Assembly: GCA_964480525.1 (NCBI GenBank)
Contig: CAYZOV010000009.1
Location: forward strand, 1 to 64,000
Length of the DNA: 64,000 nt
Source: JAAZZIT01 sp964480525
Lineage (GTDB): Bacteria; Bacillota; Clostridia; Oscillospirales; Ruminococcaceae
Reading direction: 5' to 3'
Below, piece after piece: positions 7,469-17,862 of the stretch. The first letter of the stretch is position 1. Each line of letters begins with the position of its first letter. The position numbers and the translations under genes are program-made. The notes below the pieces were generated by a model. The model did not search any database. It was not told where the DNA came from and was given only the letters and a program-made list of their open reading frames with translations.

Positions 7469-10414
7469 GTGAAAGACACAAAGTTTAAGCGACTTATATC
7501 ACTTGCGGCGGCAGTGACTATAGCTTTTACTACTGCTCCTGCAGCGTTTGCTGACGCAATATCGTCAGATGAATCCACGACTGTTGCAGGAACAACCGAT
7601 AGCGACGATGTTATCACTGCCGATAGTATCGACGCTTCAAACCGAGAAAACACTTACAGTGCTTATCTCAACAGACATCAGAACGACGCCAGACCTGACG
7701 ACGAAATTACTGTCTACGGTAAAGATTATCTGGCAGACGCCGAAACAAACGGCGCAGAACTTTCGGTAGAAACGGTTGACGGGGTTGAAAATGTTCTTAA
7801 ATGGGCAAACCAGTCCGGTCAGGTTTCGTTTGAAGTGGAAGTTAAAACAGCAGGTCTTTATTGTATCGAAGCAAACTATGAAGCACTTGCGGGAACAGCA
7901 AACTTTATCGAATTTGCTGTGGCTATTAACGGCGAAATCCCGTACACAACCGCTTCAAGAGTTACGCTCCCAAAGGTTTGGGTGAACAAGAGCGAAATTA
8001 AGCAGGACGTTCACGACAACGATATCAGACCGGGACAGATTGAACTTGTCAAGTGGCAGACAGGCTCGTTCAAGGATATTGACGGTCTTAAAAACGAACC
8101 TCTTGCATTTTACTTTGAAGCAGGTAAAAACACAATTACGATAAGCTCTGACAAGGCGACTTTTGCTCTTAACTATTTAAAACTTTACAACGAAAAGGAA
8201 ATAGCAGAGTACGTTAAGCCGTCCGAATCGGAACTTTCGACAATTTCAAACCAGAAAATCGTGCTTGAGGGTGAGGACGCTGATTATAAAAACGACAGAA
8301 CTCTTTACCCGACGTCTGACAGAACTTCTTACCTAACTTCACCGTCAGACCCGACAAAGCAGAGATATAACACAATCGGTAAAGATACATGGAATCAGGC
8401 AACACAGGCTATTACATGGGAATTTACAGTTGAACAGTCGGGTTATTACAAACTGGGAATCCGTGCAAGACAGGATTCAATGAGAGGTTTGTACTCTAAC
8501 AGACGTGTGTACATTGACGGGGTTGTTCCGAACAAGGAATCAAACCAGATTAAGTTTATGTACGACACGGACTGGGACGTGGTTTATCCGCAGGACGCAA
8601 ACGGCGACCCGATTTACTATTATCTCGAAGCGGGAACACACCAGATTACACTTGAAGCTGTTCCGGGTGAAATCGGCGAAATCATGGACGAAGTTGAGGA
8701 CATTGTTTACAACATCAACGTTTATTACAGAAAAATCCGTGGTATAACAGGTCCTTCGCCTGACGAATACACCGATTACAAGATTGACAAGTCAATTCCT
8801 GAAATCGTAGACGATTTTAAATATTACAGCAAACGTCTTAGAGAAATTCAGGCAAAGATTGAAGAACTTTCGGGTTCAAGCGGTTCCGAAGCTGTTACAC
8901 TTGACAAAATGGCAATCGTTCTTGACAAGTGTACCGAAAGAACATACAGAATCCCTTCAATGCTTTCACAGATTAAGGATAACGTAACTTCGGTTTCGTC
9001 TTGGATGCAGACATACAGAGGTCAGGCGCTTGAACTCGACCTTATGGAATTTACTTCGGCTGACGTTGAATTTACTTCAACCGACAAGGGATTCTTTGCT
9101 TCACTTGCTTTCGGATTCAAGTCGTTTATCGGCTCGTTCTTTGAAGATTATAACTCACTTTCCGAAGAAAGCGAACAGTCGCTTACAGTTTGGGTTTCAC
9201 TCGGACGTGACCAAGCACAGGTTATTAAACAGCTTGTTGACAACGAATTTAACGCAACCTCTGACGTAAAGGCTTCGATTAACCTTGTACAGGGCGGTAT
9301 CGTTGAAGCAACACTCGCAGGCAAAGGTCCTGACGTCGCACTCTTTATCGGCGGCGACTTCCCTATCCAGCTTGCTGCAAGAGGTGTTTTGACAGACTTG
9401 ACGCAGTTTGCTGATTATGAAGATTCTATCAAAAACTTTACAAGCACCGCAACAACACTTTACACATACAACGACGGAGTTTACGGACTTCCGGTCAGCC
9501 AGACATTCCCAATGATGTTCTACCGCAAGGATATTTTGGAAAGTTACGGAATCGACGCTGAGGAAGATTTGCAGACTTGGGACGGATTTATTGAGGTTCT
9601 CCCAATTCTCCAGAGAAACTACATGGCGGCAGGTCTTGTTCTTCAGGCTAATATCGTTACAAACGGCGTAACAACCGTTCCGACAACAACCGAAGCAGGT
9701 AACACTTTCGCAACACTTCTTCTCCAGAGAGGTGTAAACTTCTATAACGAAGATAAGACAGCGACAAACTTTGACAGTCAGGACGCTATCGAAGCATTTG
9801 AAATGTGGACAAAGTTCTATACAACATACAACTTTGAACAGACATACGACCCGTTCTCAAGATTCAGAACAGGAGATATGCCAATCGTTATCAACGGCTA
9901 TACTTTCTTCAACCAGCTTTCTGTAGCTGCTCCTGAAATTAAGGGCTGTTGGGACTTTATGCAGATTCCGGGTACCGTTCAGGCAGACGGAACAATAAGC
10001 CACGCTTCGTGTTCGGGCGGTTCGGGTGCGATTATTTTCTCGGATTGCGAAAATCAGGAAGCCGCTTGGGAATTTATCAAGTGGTTTACCGAAACCGAAA
10101 CACAGGTTAACTACGCAAACGACATCGAAGCTCTTATGGGTACAATGGGACGTTTCGACACGGCAAACATCGAAGCTCTTAAACAGCTTTCATGGTCGGG
10201 AAGCGAACTTGAAAAACTTCTTTCACAGCTTAACGAACAGGTTGAAATTCCAATCATTCCTGCAACATACGCTGTAACGAGAAACCTCACGAACGCTTTC
10301 AGAACTGTTGTAAACGAAGCTGAAAACCCACGAGATACACTTATTTGGTACAACAAGGACATCAATGCTGAAATTCAACGTAAGCTTGAGGACTTGGGTA
10401 TGTACTATGATTAA
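7469..10414 (+). CDS. Giant solute-binding protein with two CBM-like domains
   Basis: Exported protein of 981 residues, over twice the usual length of a sugar-binding protein. The signal peptide (about 1-29) ends in APAAFADA without a lipobox cysteine. Two domains (roughly 60-250 and 260-424) have the strand pattern and the 'AGLY...I.ANYEA' / 'SGYYKLGIRARQ' motifs of CBM6/CBM35-like jelly rolls. A helical segment (425-560) leads to a family 1/8 extracellular solute-binding domain (570-981): SLTVWVSLGRDQAQVIKQL, GPDVALFIGGDFPIQLAARG, then GLPVSQTFPMMFYRKDIL. GTG 7469 is chosen over TTG 7451 because GGAAAGGTGG (7453-7462) is well spaced to it and the signal peptide then begins cleanly. Substrate unknown; the jelly rolls suggest a polysaccharide or surface glycan. 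Confidence 0.85.
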   Translation: MKDTKFKRLISLAAAVTIAFTTAPAAFADAISSDESTTVAGTTDSDDVITADSIDASNRENTYSAYLNRHQNDARPDDEITVYGKDYLADAETNGAELSVETVDGVENVLKWANQSGQVSFEVEVKTAGLYCIEANYEALAGTANFIEFAVAINGEIPYTTASRVTLPKVWVNKSEIKQDVHDNDIRPGQIELVKWQTGSFKDIDGLKNEPLAFYFEAGKNTITISSDKATFALNYLKLYNEKEIAEYVKPSESELSTISNQKIVLEGEDADYKNDRTLYPTSDRTSYLTSPSDPTKQRYNTIGKDTWNQATQAITWEFTVEQSGYYKLGIRARQDSMRGLYSNRRVYIDGVVPNKESNQIKFMYDTDWDVVYPQDANGDPIYYYLEAGTHQITLEAVPGEIGEIMDEVEDIVYNINVYYRKIRGITGPSPDEYTDYKIDKSIPEIVDDFKYYSKRLREIQAKIEELSGSSGSEAVTLDKMAIVLDKCTERTYRIPSMLSQIKDNVTSVSSWMQTYRGQALELDLMEFTSADVEFTSTDKGFFASLAFGFKSFIGSFFEDYNSLSEESEQSLTVWVSLGRDQAQVIKQLVDNEFNATSDVKASINLVQGGIVEATLAGKGPDVALFIGGDFPIQLAARGVLTDLTQFADYEDSIKNFTSTATTLYTYNDGVYGLPVSQTFPMMFYRKDILESYGIDAEEDLQTWDGFIEVLPILQRNYMAAGLVLQANIVTNGVTTVPTTTEAGNTFATLLLQRGVNFYNEDKTATNFDSQDAIEAFEMWTKFYTTYNFEQTYDPFSRFRTGDMPIVINGYTFFNQLSVAAPEIKGCWDFMQIPGTVQADGTISHASCSGGSGAIIFSDCENQEAAWEFIKWFTETETQVNYANDIEALMGTMGRFDTANIEALKQLSWSGSELEKLLSQLNEQVEIPIIPATYAVTRNLTNAFRTVVNEAENPRDTLIWYNKDINAEIQRKLEDLGMYYD

Positions 10415-10434
10415 AGAAAGGGGAGAGATAAAAA

Positions 10435-11379
10435 ATGGCAAAAAAGACAGAATTTGCTGACAAGCCGATTTCCAAAGAAAACAAATGGAAATACACTTGG
10501 CACATGATGAAACTTAACGCAGGTTGCTACGGACTTCTCGCTCCTTTTATGATTTTGTTTACAATCTTTATCATAATCCCTGTTGTTATTTCTCTGCCAA
10601 TCGGTTTTACAAACTTTAATATGGTAGAGTTCCCTAAGTTCGTCGGACTTTCAAACTTCTATACGCTGTTTTTGAACGACGACACATTTATGATTGCTGT
10701 TAAAAATACTCTCGTATTCGCAATCTTTACAGGTCCTTTCAGTTATGTTCTCAGCTTTTTCATTGCTTGGCTCATTAACGAAATGCACCCGAAGCTTAAA
10801 ACATTCTTCACATTTGTGTTCTACGCTCCGTCAATGACGCCGTCGGTTTACATCATCTGGCAGCTTTTCTTGTCAGGCGACTCATACGGCTTCATTAACT
10901 CAATTCTTCTTGACCTCGGATTTATCAATTCACCACTCCAGTTCTTGACAGACACAAATTACATCTTGACTGTTGTAATTATCGTTCAGCTCTGGATTTC
11001 GATGGGTGCAGGCTTCCTTGCTATCCGCGCAGGTTTCCAGAACATTGACAAATCCATGTACGAAGCAGGCGCTATTGAGGGAATTAAAAACAGATGGCAG
11101 GAACTTTTCCTCATCACAATTCCGTCAATGGGTCCACAGCTTTTGTTCGCTGCCGTTATGCAGATTTCAGCGGCGTTCACCGTAGGTGCTGTCGGTCAGG
11201 CTCTTGTAGGTCTTCCGTCAACAGACTATGCGGCTCACACAATTATGAACCACGCAACAGACTATGGTACTATCCGTTACGAAATGGGTTACGCTTGTGC
11301 AATCTGTTTCATCTTGTTCGTTGCAATGCTCCTTGCAAACAAGCTTATTACTTGGTTGCTTGGCAAATATCTTGACTAA
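10435..11379 (+). CDS. Sugar ABC permease, MalF-like (pair A)
   Basis: Inner-membrane permease of 314 residues with six predicted helices. The EAA loop that contacts the ATPase is seen at EAGAIEGIKNRWQELFLITI followed by PSMGPQ. It starts 20 bases after the solute-binding gene behind AAAGAAAGGGGAG, so it is in the same transcript. It forms the first permease pair with the next gene. Family membership (binding-protein-dependent carbohydrate import, CUT1-like) is clear; the substrate is not. Confidence 0.9.
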   Translation: MAKKTEFADKPISKENKWKYTWHMMKLNAGCYGLLAPFMILFTIFIIIPVVISLPIGFTNFNMVEFPKFVGLSNFYTLFLNDDTFMIAVKNTLVFAIFTGPFSYVLSFFIAWLINEMHPKLKTFFTFVFYAPSMTPSVYIIWQLFLSGDSYGFINSILLDLGFINSPLQFLTDTNYILTVVIIVQLWISMGAGFLAIRAGFQNIDKSMYEAGAIEGIKNRWQELFLITIPSMGPQLLFAAVMQISAAFTVGAVGQALVGLPSTDYAAHTIMNHATDYGTIRYEMGYACAICFILFVAMLLANKLITWLLGKYLD

Positions 11380-11395
11380 GGGGGGAAAAAACGAA

Positions 11396-12286
11396 ATGTC
11401 TAAAAGAAAAAAGAACATTAACGACCTTAAAGTAAAAGACAAACGCAAGAGAACAGCCGGAAGTCTTGGCGGAGATATTTTCATCTTTGTGTTCCTTTGT
11501 TTGTTGGGTATATTTATGGTATTCCCTCTTTACTATGCAATTATTCAGTCGTTTAAACCTGTTGAAGAACTTTTCGTGTTCCCGCCGAAGCTTTATGTTT
11601 TAAGACCGACTTTGACTAACTATTCGGATATGTTCAAGGTTGCGTCAAGCTTGTGGGTACCGCTTTCAAGATACATCTTTAACAGCGCATTCATTACTGT
11701 AATTATTTCCGTAGCAAATATCTTCGTATGTTGCTGTGCAGCATTCCCTCTTGCAAAATGTAAATTTCCGGGGGATAAGATTATTAACAAAATCGTTGTA
11801 ACAGCCCTCCTCTTTACATCATCTGCAATGTGGATTATCCAGTTCCTTGTAATGGCTATTATGGGAATTATCGATACATACTTTGCTCTTATTCTCCCGA
11901 ATATCGCAACCGCAATGGGATTGTTCCTTATGCGTCAGAGTATGACAACTATCCACGATTCAATGATTGAAGCCGCAAAGGTTGACGGCGCAGGTCTTTT
12001 CAGAATTTGTTGGCAGATTGTTATGCCGAACTCAAAACCTGCTCTCATGACGCTTTTGATTTTCGCATTCCAGGGTGCATGGAATATTCAGGGCGGCGCA
12101 CTTATCTATTCCGAAGAATTAAAGACGCTTCCTACAATCATGAACCAGATTGCGGCTTCGGGTATTGCAAGACAGGGTGTTACATTTGCGACAGCAGTTA
12201 TTCTTATGATTCCTCCGTTGCTCGTATTCCTTATTGCTCAGAATAACGTTATGGAAACAATGGCTAATTCAGGTATTAAGGACTAA
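11396..12286 (+). CDS. Sugar ABC permease, MalG-like (pair A)
   Basis: Second permease of pair A, 296 residues, six helices, with the EAA loop EAAKVDGAGLFRICWQIVMP. The reading frame is open upstream into the previous gene, but GGGGGGAAAA directly before ATG 11396 and the basic N-terminus MSKRKKNINDLK mark the real start. It lies 16 bases after its partner. MalG-type proteins form the second half of the translocation channel. Confidence 0.9.
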   Translation: MSKRKKNINDLKVKDKRKRTAGSLGGDIFIFVFLCLLGIFMVFPLYYAIIQSFKPVEELFVFPPKLYVLRPTLTNYSDMFKVASSLWVPLSRYIFNSAFITVIISVANIFVCCCAAFPLAKCKFPGDKIINKIVVTALLFTSSAMWIIQFLVMAIMGIIDTYFALILPNIATAMGLFLMRQSMTTIHDSMIEAAKVDGAGLFRICWQIVMPNSKPALMTLLIFAFQGAWNIQGGALIYSEELKTLPTIMNQIAASGIARQGVTFATAVILMIPPLLVFLIAQNNVMETMANSGIKD

Positions 12287-12333
12287 TTCGTACAACGATA
12301 AAATTAAATTTAAGAAAAGGAAACAGGTGATAA

Positions 12334-13944
12334 TTGGTGTCTAAAATGATTAAACGCTTAGTCGGTATCGTGACTGCAATTGCGACAGTCAGCTCCGTGG
12401 CAATCAGCGCATTTGCAGACGAACCGTACAATACTTACAGCTATGACAATTGGCAGGACCCTATTCCTTCACAGGCAGGATACAGGGTTGACAGAACTGT
12501 AACGGGCAGAGATATGGGACTTGAAGCCCTCTCGGACCCGACAAGCAAGTTCTTTATTTCAAAAAATGAAAATCCGGAGCTTGACGGCCCGACAGACCTC
12601 TTTTTTGAGGACAACACGGAAACATTCTGGGTTTGCGACACAAACAACAACAGAGTTATCCGTCTTGACAGCGACCTTAATATGACAGGTTGCTACAAAA
12701 CACTCAGCGGTACGGACGTTGTAAATTTCAGCACGCCGAAAGGCTTGTACGCTAACGTTGACGAAGAAGGCAATACTATATTATATGTAGCCGACAGCGA
12801 AAACGGCAGAGGTCTTAAACTGAAAATTACAGGCGACACAACCGCAGAAGTTCTTGTTGAATTTAAGAAACCTGATTCGCAGGCGTATTCCGCAGAAGCA
12901 TTTACACCTTCAAAGGTTTTGGCTGACAAAGAAGGCAACGTTTATCTTATTTCAACATCTGTAAACACAGGTGCGTTGAGATATGACAAAAACGGCGTGT
13001 TCCAAGCATTCTTCGGTGCAAATCGTGTTGAAGCTTCGGCAGAAGTTATCGCAAGAAAAGTTTGGAGAGTTTTCGCTTCTGAGGACCAGTTGGAAGCTAT
13101 GGTCAGCACAGTTCCTACTGAATTCCACAACTTTGACATTGACCAAGACGGATTTATCTTTACGGTTACTGAATCTGCTAACGTTTCAACGGACGCAGTT
13201 AAGAAACTTAATCCGGCAGGTTACAACATCTGGAATAATGCAGCAGGTAACGAATACGAATTCGGCGACTTTGCATTCAGCTATGAAGAAAGCTCGGCTA
13301 AGTCAACAAAACTTACTGACGTAGTTATCGGCGACAATGAGGTTATTAACCTCCTTGACTACGAAACAGGTCGTGTGTTCCAGTACGACAAAGACGCAAA
13401 CCTCTTGTTCATCTTCGGAACAAGGTCTACGCCGTCCGAACAGGAAGGAAGCTTTACAGCACCTAACGCTGTGGAAACTTTCGGCACTAACGTTTACGTT
13501 ATCGACGGTATCAAAAACGACATTACGGTGTTCTCCGAAACAATCTTCGGTTCTTACGTTCATGAAGCTTCAATTCTTAATGTTCAGGGTAAATACACCG
13601 AAGCAAAACCAATCTGGGAAGAAGTAATCAGACGTGACGGCGGTTATACAATGGCACATATCGCATTGGGAAAAGCTGCACTTAACGCAGGCGAATACGA
13701 AACCGCTATGGAATACTTCAAGACTGCTTACGACCAGGAAAACTACGACAAGGCTTACGAATATTACAGAGATGACTTTTTGAGAAGCCACTTTGAGGTT
13801 ATCGTAATCGTGCTGTTCGTTCTTATCGTTCTTATCCTTGTTTGGAAGTCGCTTAAAAAACGTGGCAAAGTAAAATCTATCGGAACTTACATTAAGATTC
13901 TATTTTCAAAGATTAAACCTAAAAAAGTAAAGGAGGAAAACTAA
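12334..13944 (+). CDS. Membrane-anchored NHL/TPR protein
   Basis: Exported protein of 536 residues. A signal peptide ends at AISAFADE (about residue 28 from TTG 12334). Residues about 60-400 hold repeated strands of NHL/beta-propeller type (ETFWVCDTNNNRVIRLD, ILYVADSENGRGLKLK, INLLDYETGRVFQYDKDANL). Residues 409-480 form TPR-like helices (ILNVQGKYTEAKPIWEEVI, ALGKAALNAGEYETAMEYF). A single helix (about 487-508, VIVIVLFVLIVLILVWKSL) followed by Lys/Arg anchors it with the propeller outside. Starts TTG 12334 and GTG 12337 both fit AGGTGA; ATG 12346 is less well spaced. It may be a scaffold holding the other exported proteins at the membrane (inference). Confidence 0.8.
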   Translation: MVSKMIKRLVGIVTAIATVSSVAISAFADEPYNTYSYDNWQDPIPSQAGYRVDRTVTGRDMGLEALSDPTSKFFISKNENPELDGPTDLFFEDNTETFWVCDTNNNRVIRLDSDLNMTGCYKTLSGTDVVNFSTPKGLYANVDEEGNTILYVADSENGRGLKLKITGDTTAEVLVEFKKPDSQAYSAEAFTPSKVLADKEGNVYLISTSVNTGALRYDKNGVFQAFFGANRVEASAEVIARKVWRVFASEDQLEAMVSTVPTEFHNFDIDQDGFIFTVTESANVSTDAVKKLNPAGYNIWNNAAGNEYEFGDFAFSYEESSAKSTKLTDVVIGDNEVINLLDYETGRVFQYDKDANLLFIFGTRSTPSEQEGSFTAPNAVETFGTNVYVIDGIKNDITVFSETIFGSYVHEASILNVQGKYTEAKPIWEEVIRRDGGYTMAHIALGKAALNAGEYETAMEYFKTAYDQENYDKAYEYYRDDFLRSHFEVIVIVLFVLIVLILVWKSLKKRGKVKSIGTYIKILFSKIKPKKVKEEN

Positions 13945-13945
13945 T

Positions 13946-14575
13946 ATGTATGAATTTTCAACACTTGGTTGGTTAAAGCACGTTATTTTCCACCCTTTTG
14001 AAGGCTTTGAGGACTTGAGATGGAAAAAGAAAGGTTCAATCCCTCTTTCAATGTTTATCGTTTTCCTGCTCTTCGTAGCAATGGTTGTTGACAGACAGCT
14101 CAAGGGATTTGCTTTTAACACAGCATACGTTAAGGTGTTTAACGTTGTTCCGCTTTTCGTTCAGTCGGTTGTTTACTTCTTTGTTTGGGTAATCGGCAAC
14201 TGGGCAATATGCACACTTTTCGACGGTGAGGGTACACTTAAAAAGATTTGTATTTATTCAGCTTATTCACTTGTTCCGTACATCTTCGGCGTTTATCTTT
14301 CAACATTCGTTTCAAACTTCCTTGTTTTGGACGAAGCAATTTGGGTAAACTTCATTTCGTACATCGGACTTGGCTGGTCGGTAATCCTTATGATTTCGGC
14401 TATGAAAGCTGTTCACCAGTATTCATTCACAAAAACTATCGTATCAATCTTGGGAACTTTGATTGCAATGCTTCTTATACTTTTCCTTGCGGTATTGCTC
14501 CTTTCATTGTTCCAACAGGTATATGTATTTGTTTATTCAATCTATACCGAGGTTGCGTACAGAATCAGAGGTTAA
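13946..14575 (+). CDS. YIP1-family membrane protein
   Basis: Membrane protein of 209 residues with about five helices and the YIP1-like opening WLKHVIFHPFEGFEDLRWKK. The conserved GNWAICTLFDGEGTLKKICI segment is near residue 90. RBS AAAGGAGG lies ten bases before ATG, and the gene begins one base after the previous stop. Proteins of this type recur beside DUF5696 genes and sugar permeases in Clostridia and Paenibacillus (recalled family context, not checked). Molecular function unknown. Confidence 0.8.
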   Translation: MYEFSTLGWLKHVIFHPFEGFEDLRWKKKGSIPLSMFIVFLLFVAMVVDRQLKGFAFNTAYVKVFNVVPLFVQSVVYFFVWVIGNWAICTLFDGEGTLKKICIYSAYSLVPYIFGVYLSTFVSNFLVLDEAIWVNFISYIGLGWSVILMISAMKAVHQYSFTKTIVSILGTLIAMLLILFLAVLLLSLFQQVYVFVYSIYTEVAYRIRG

Positions 14576-14598
14576 GAGAAAGGACGGTGTTTTAAATA

Positions 14599-17500
14599 AT
14601 GCGTAAAATGAAAAAAATCATTGTCTTTGCTTTGGTTCTGACGATGCTTATGCCTTTGGGTTCGGCTTTTGCTGACGAAGAATCCGACGTAAACACAGAC
14701 GTGGGCGCTTCGACAGGCGACGACGTAACCGCAGAAGGCGAAGAAGATGAGGACGAGGTTGAAGAGGACGAATCAATGGATATCGATTATGATACTACTA
14801 TTGATTATATCAAAACCAATATGTCCCAAATCGGTAAAAACGGCGATTATACCATTTATACCGGTACAACAAAAAACAAAAAAGAACTTCAGAAGCTTAT
14901 TGACGGCGACGCTAAGATAAAGAGCGAAGATTACACAGCCGAAACTTATTCGGTTTATGCACAGGCTCTTGCAAAAGCAAAGACCGTTGACGCAAATGTT
15001 CATGCAACCCAAAGACAGCTTGACGAAGTTTGGATTGAACTTGACAGAGCCCACGAGGGTCTTGTTAAGGTAAACGCAAAGGAAAAGACAACTAAGGTAA
15101 CAGATACAGTTGACAAGTCAAAACTTGAAAAAGCTATTGCTAAACTTGACGCTGACCTTGTTGCGGAAGATTATACGGAATACACTTGGGAAGTTTACCA
15201 AAATGCTGTAAACAACGCAAACGGTATTATGGCAAAGGCAAACGCTACACAGGAAGAAGTTAATGCCGCAAAAGAAGAACTTGCTTACGCAGAGGATAAA
15301 CTTACTCAGCACAACCCACAGATTATCGCAATCACAAAAACAAAGGACGGCAAAGAAACCATTATGTCAACCTTTGAAGTGGGCGAAGAAGAGGACGGCA
15401 GAATTATCAGTTCGTCAAAGAAAGGTTTCTGGATTGTAGAAACCGACGTGAACGTTACAAGAGTTTCAAACTTCTTTATGCGACTTCTCAGCGAACTTGT
15501 TGAGGACGCATTTATGTCCGTTGACCTTAAGACAGTATTCTATATGAATACAAAAACTCTGGAAGTTGAAAAGGAATACGATTATGTTTCCGAGGACGCA
15601 AACAACGGAAGATTGTATGTTTCAGAGGACGGCAGAATGTTGTTCACAACTCTGGAAGGAAACAGACTTCTTGCTGACGTTGAACTTGTTACCGAAAACG
15701 CAAACTTTAAACTTTATGCCGATTCGGAAACACATAAAGTTGCACTTTATGACATCAAGGCTGATAAGTATTGGTGGAATACGCCTGTAAACCCTTACGG
15801 CGATAACACAACAATTGACCCGATTAAGGGTACGGCAATGAAATCCGCACAGAGAAACCAGACTGCTTCGGGTCTTGTTCTTGAATACGGCGACCTCAGA
15901 CAGGAAAAGAGAAACATCACTTCTCTTTATTCGGCTTCAACTCTTACTTCACCTGTAAAGGGTACGGAAGAATGGAGTATGTCAGGCGACGGTTTGACAA
16001 TTACTTATGATTATAAGGAAGCAGGATTCGTTGTTCCTGTTAAGTACATACTTCACGACGACAGACTTGAAGTTACGGTTGACATCAAGGATATTGTGGA
16101 AGTTGATACAAACGAAGTTGACGGAAAAATCATTACTTCGCTTACACTTGCTCCGTATTTCGGCGCTTCACCTGAAACAGACCTTGCAGGCAACGACGTT
16201 GACGGTTATATGATTGTCCCTGACGGAAGCGGTGCGGTTATCGAATACAACAACGACAAGGAAGGTTATTCTTCTTACTCGCAAACCCTTTACGGACGTG
16301 ACAAGACAACAGTTCCGCTTAACGCTCCGAGAGTAACGGAACAGGCTTATTTGCCGGTTGTTGCGACTGTTACGGGAAACACAGGTCTTGTTGCTATTGC
16401 AACTGACGGCAACGGAAACGCTTCGGTAAACGCACAGGTTAGCAAACAGAACAAACAGGCGTTTAATACGGTGTACTTTAAATTCAACCTCCGTGGCAAA
16501 GACGACTACTACATGGGCGGTACGGACGGTACGAGAATTACGGTGTTTGAAAAGGGCGACATTAAGACCGACAAAATTTCGGTTAGCTATTACCCAATCA
16601 GCACGGAAGAAACCGACGAAGTAAACTATGCTGATGTTGCTGCGGTTTACAGAAATTACCTTATTAACGAACAGGGTCTTGAAAAGAAAACCGAAAGCAA
16701 TAAATCAAACTTCTACGTTGACCTTTACGGCGGCGTTTTGCAGGAAACCTCGGTTTTCGGTATTCCTGTAGATATGAAAACCGAAGTAACGGGATTTTCA
16801 CAGGCAGAAGAAATCCTCAACCAGCTTAACGACGGCGGAGTTAAGGATATTATCGTAAACTATACCGACTGGACTAATAAATCAATGGTCGGAAAAATCT
16901 CCACAAAGTTCAAACCTGCCGGCGTTTTGGGAGGTATGAGCGATTACGAAGATTTGCAGAAAACAGCGGATTCAATGGGCGCAAAGATTTTCCCATCACT
17001 CTCTAATATGAAAATGATTAGCAGTTCTTGGGGCTATCTTACAATCAATTCTACCGCAATCAGAGTTTCAAACGCACAGTCAAGACAGAGCGAGTACTCA
17101 ACAGCTTTCGGTATTGCACTTTCGGGTAAATCCCCTGCACTTTTGACGCCTAACTCGTACACAAAGGTTATGACGCAGATGATTGAAAGCTATACTAAGA
17201 AAGACGTTAAGAACATCGGATTCGGCGATTATTCAAATACCCTCGTTTCCGACTTCTCAAAGAAGAATTTCTTAGGCAGAGAACAGAACATGGAAAACTT
17301 GGTTGAACAGTACAAAAATGCAAGCGAAACAATGGATAACGTTATTGCAGACGAAGCAAACTCGTACATTATTCCGTATGCAGATTATATTACAAACGTA
17401 CCTGTTTATTCAAGCCAGTACAACGTTGTTGACTATGATATTCCATTCTACCAGATGGTAGTACACGGATATGTTCCGTATTCAACAACGGCTATCAACG

Positions 17501-17862
17501 CAAACTCTAATGCGGAAGAAGTATTCCTCCTTTCACTTGCAAGCGGTTCGGGAATCCATTACGATATGATTTACAAGGAATCTTACGAACTTCTTGATAC
17601 TGATTATGACGAACTCTATTACGCTAACTACGGAAGCTGGATGAATCAGGCAATTAACCAGTATAAAGCAAGTGCGGAAATTCTTTCACAGGTTAGTGAT
17701 ATGATTATCACAGATTATCAGATTGACAACGAAACAGGTATTATCAAAACAACTTACAACGATTCTGTAGTTATTACGATTGATACCAAAAATGCAACGG
17801 CTGACGTAAATGGTACTGAGTACGATTTGAGTTCGGCAATAGAAGGAGGTCTTAACAGATAA
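14599..17862 (+). CDS. FIVAR/DUF5696 giant exported protein
   Basis: Exported protein of 1087 residues. The signal peptide ends at GSAFADE (about 27), followed by an acidic linker (about 30-60). Two FIVAR-type helical hairpins lie at about 95-155 and 172-235 (YTEYTWEVYQNAVNNANGIM, ATQEEVNAAKEELAYAEDKL). The rest matches my recollection of DUF5696: a beta-sandwich section with DGYMIVPDGSGAVIEYNN near 540, then an alternating strand/helix section (about 710-1030) resembling a glycosidase-type barrel, e.g. NDGGVKDIIVNYTDWTNKS. Catalytic residues cannot be assigned. A surface glycoside hydrolase or glycan-binding role is inferred. It ends within the ATG of the next permease gene. Confidence 0.8.
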   Translation: MRKMKKIIVFALVLTMLMPLGSAFADEESDVNTDVGASTGDDVTAEGEEDEDEVEEDESMDIDYDTTIDYIKTNMSQIGKNGDYTIYTGTTKNKKELQKLIDGDAKIKSEDYTAETYSVYAQALAKAKTVDANVHATQRQLDEVWIELDRAHEGLVKVNAKEKTTKVTDTVDKSKLEKAIAKLDADLVAEDYTEYTWEVYQNAVNNANGIMAKANATQEEVNAAKEELAYAEDKLTQHNPQIIAITKTKDGKETIMSTFEVGEEEDGRIISSSKKGFWIVETDVNVTRVSNFFMRLLSELVEDAFMSVDLKTVFYMNTKTLEVEKEYDYVSEDANNGRLYVSEDGRMLFTTLEGNRLLADVELVTENANFKLYADSETHKVALYDIKADKYWWNTPVNPYGDNTTIDPIKGTAMKSAQRNQTASGLVLEYGDLRQEKRNITSLYSASTLTSPVKGTEEWSMSGDGLTITYDYKEAGFVVPVKYILHDDRLEVTVDIKDIVEVDTNEVDGKIITSLTLAPYFGASPETDLAGNDVDGYMIVPDGSGAVIEYNNDKEGYSSYSQTLYGRDKTTVPLNAPRVTEQAYLPVVATVTGNTGLVAIATDGNGNASVNAQVSKQNKQAFNTVYFKFNLRGKDDYYMGGTDGTRITVFEKGDIKTDKISVSYYPISTEETDEVNYADVAAVYRNYLINEQGLEKKTESNKSNFYVDLYGGVLQETSVFGIPVDMKTEVTGFSQAEEILNQLNDGGVKDIIVNYTDWTNKSMVGKISTKFKPAGVLGGMSDYEDLQKTADSMGAKIFPSLSNMKMISSSWGYLTINSTAIRVSNAQSRQSEYSTAFGIALSGKSPALLTPNSYTKVMTQMIESYTKKDVKNIGFGDYSNTLVSDFSKKNFLGREQNMENLVEQYKNASETMDNVIADEANSYIIPYADYITNVPVYSSQYNVVDYDIPFYQMVVHGYVPYSTTAINANSNAEEVFLLSLASGSGIHYDMIYKESYELLDTDYDELYYANYGSWMNQAINQYKASAEILSQVSDMIITDYQIDNETGIIKTTYNDSVVITIDTKNATADVNGTEYDLSSAIEGGLNR

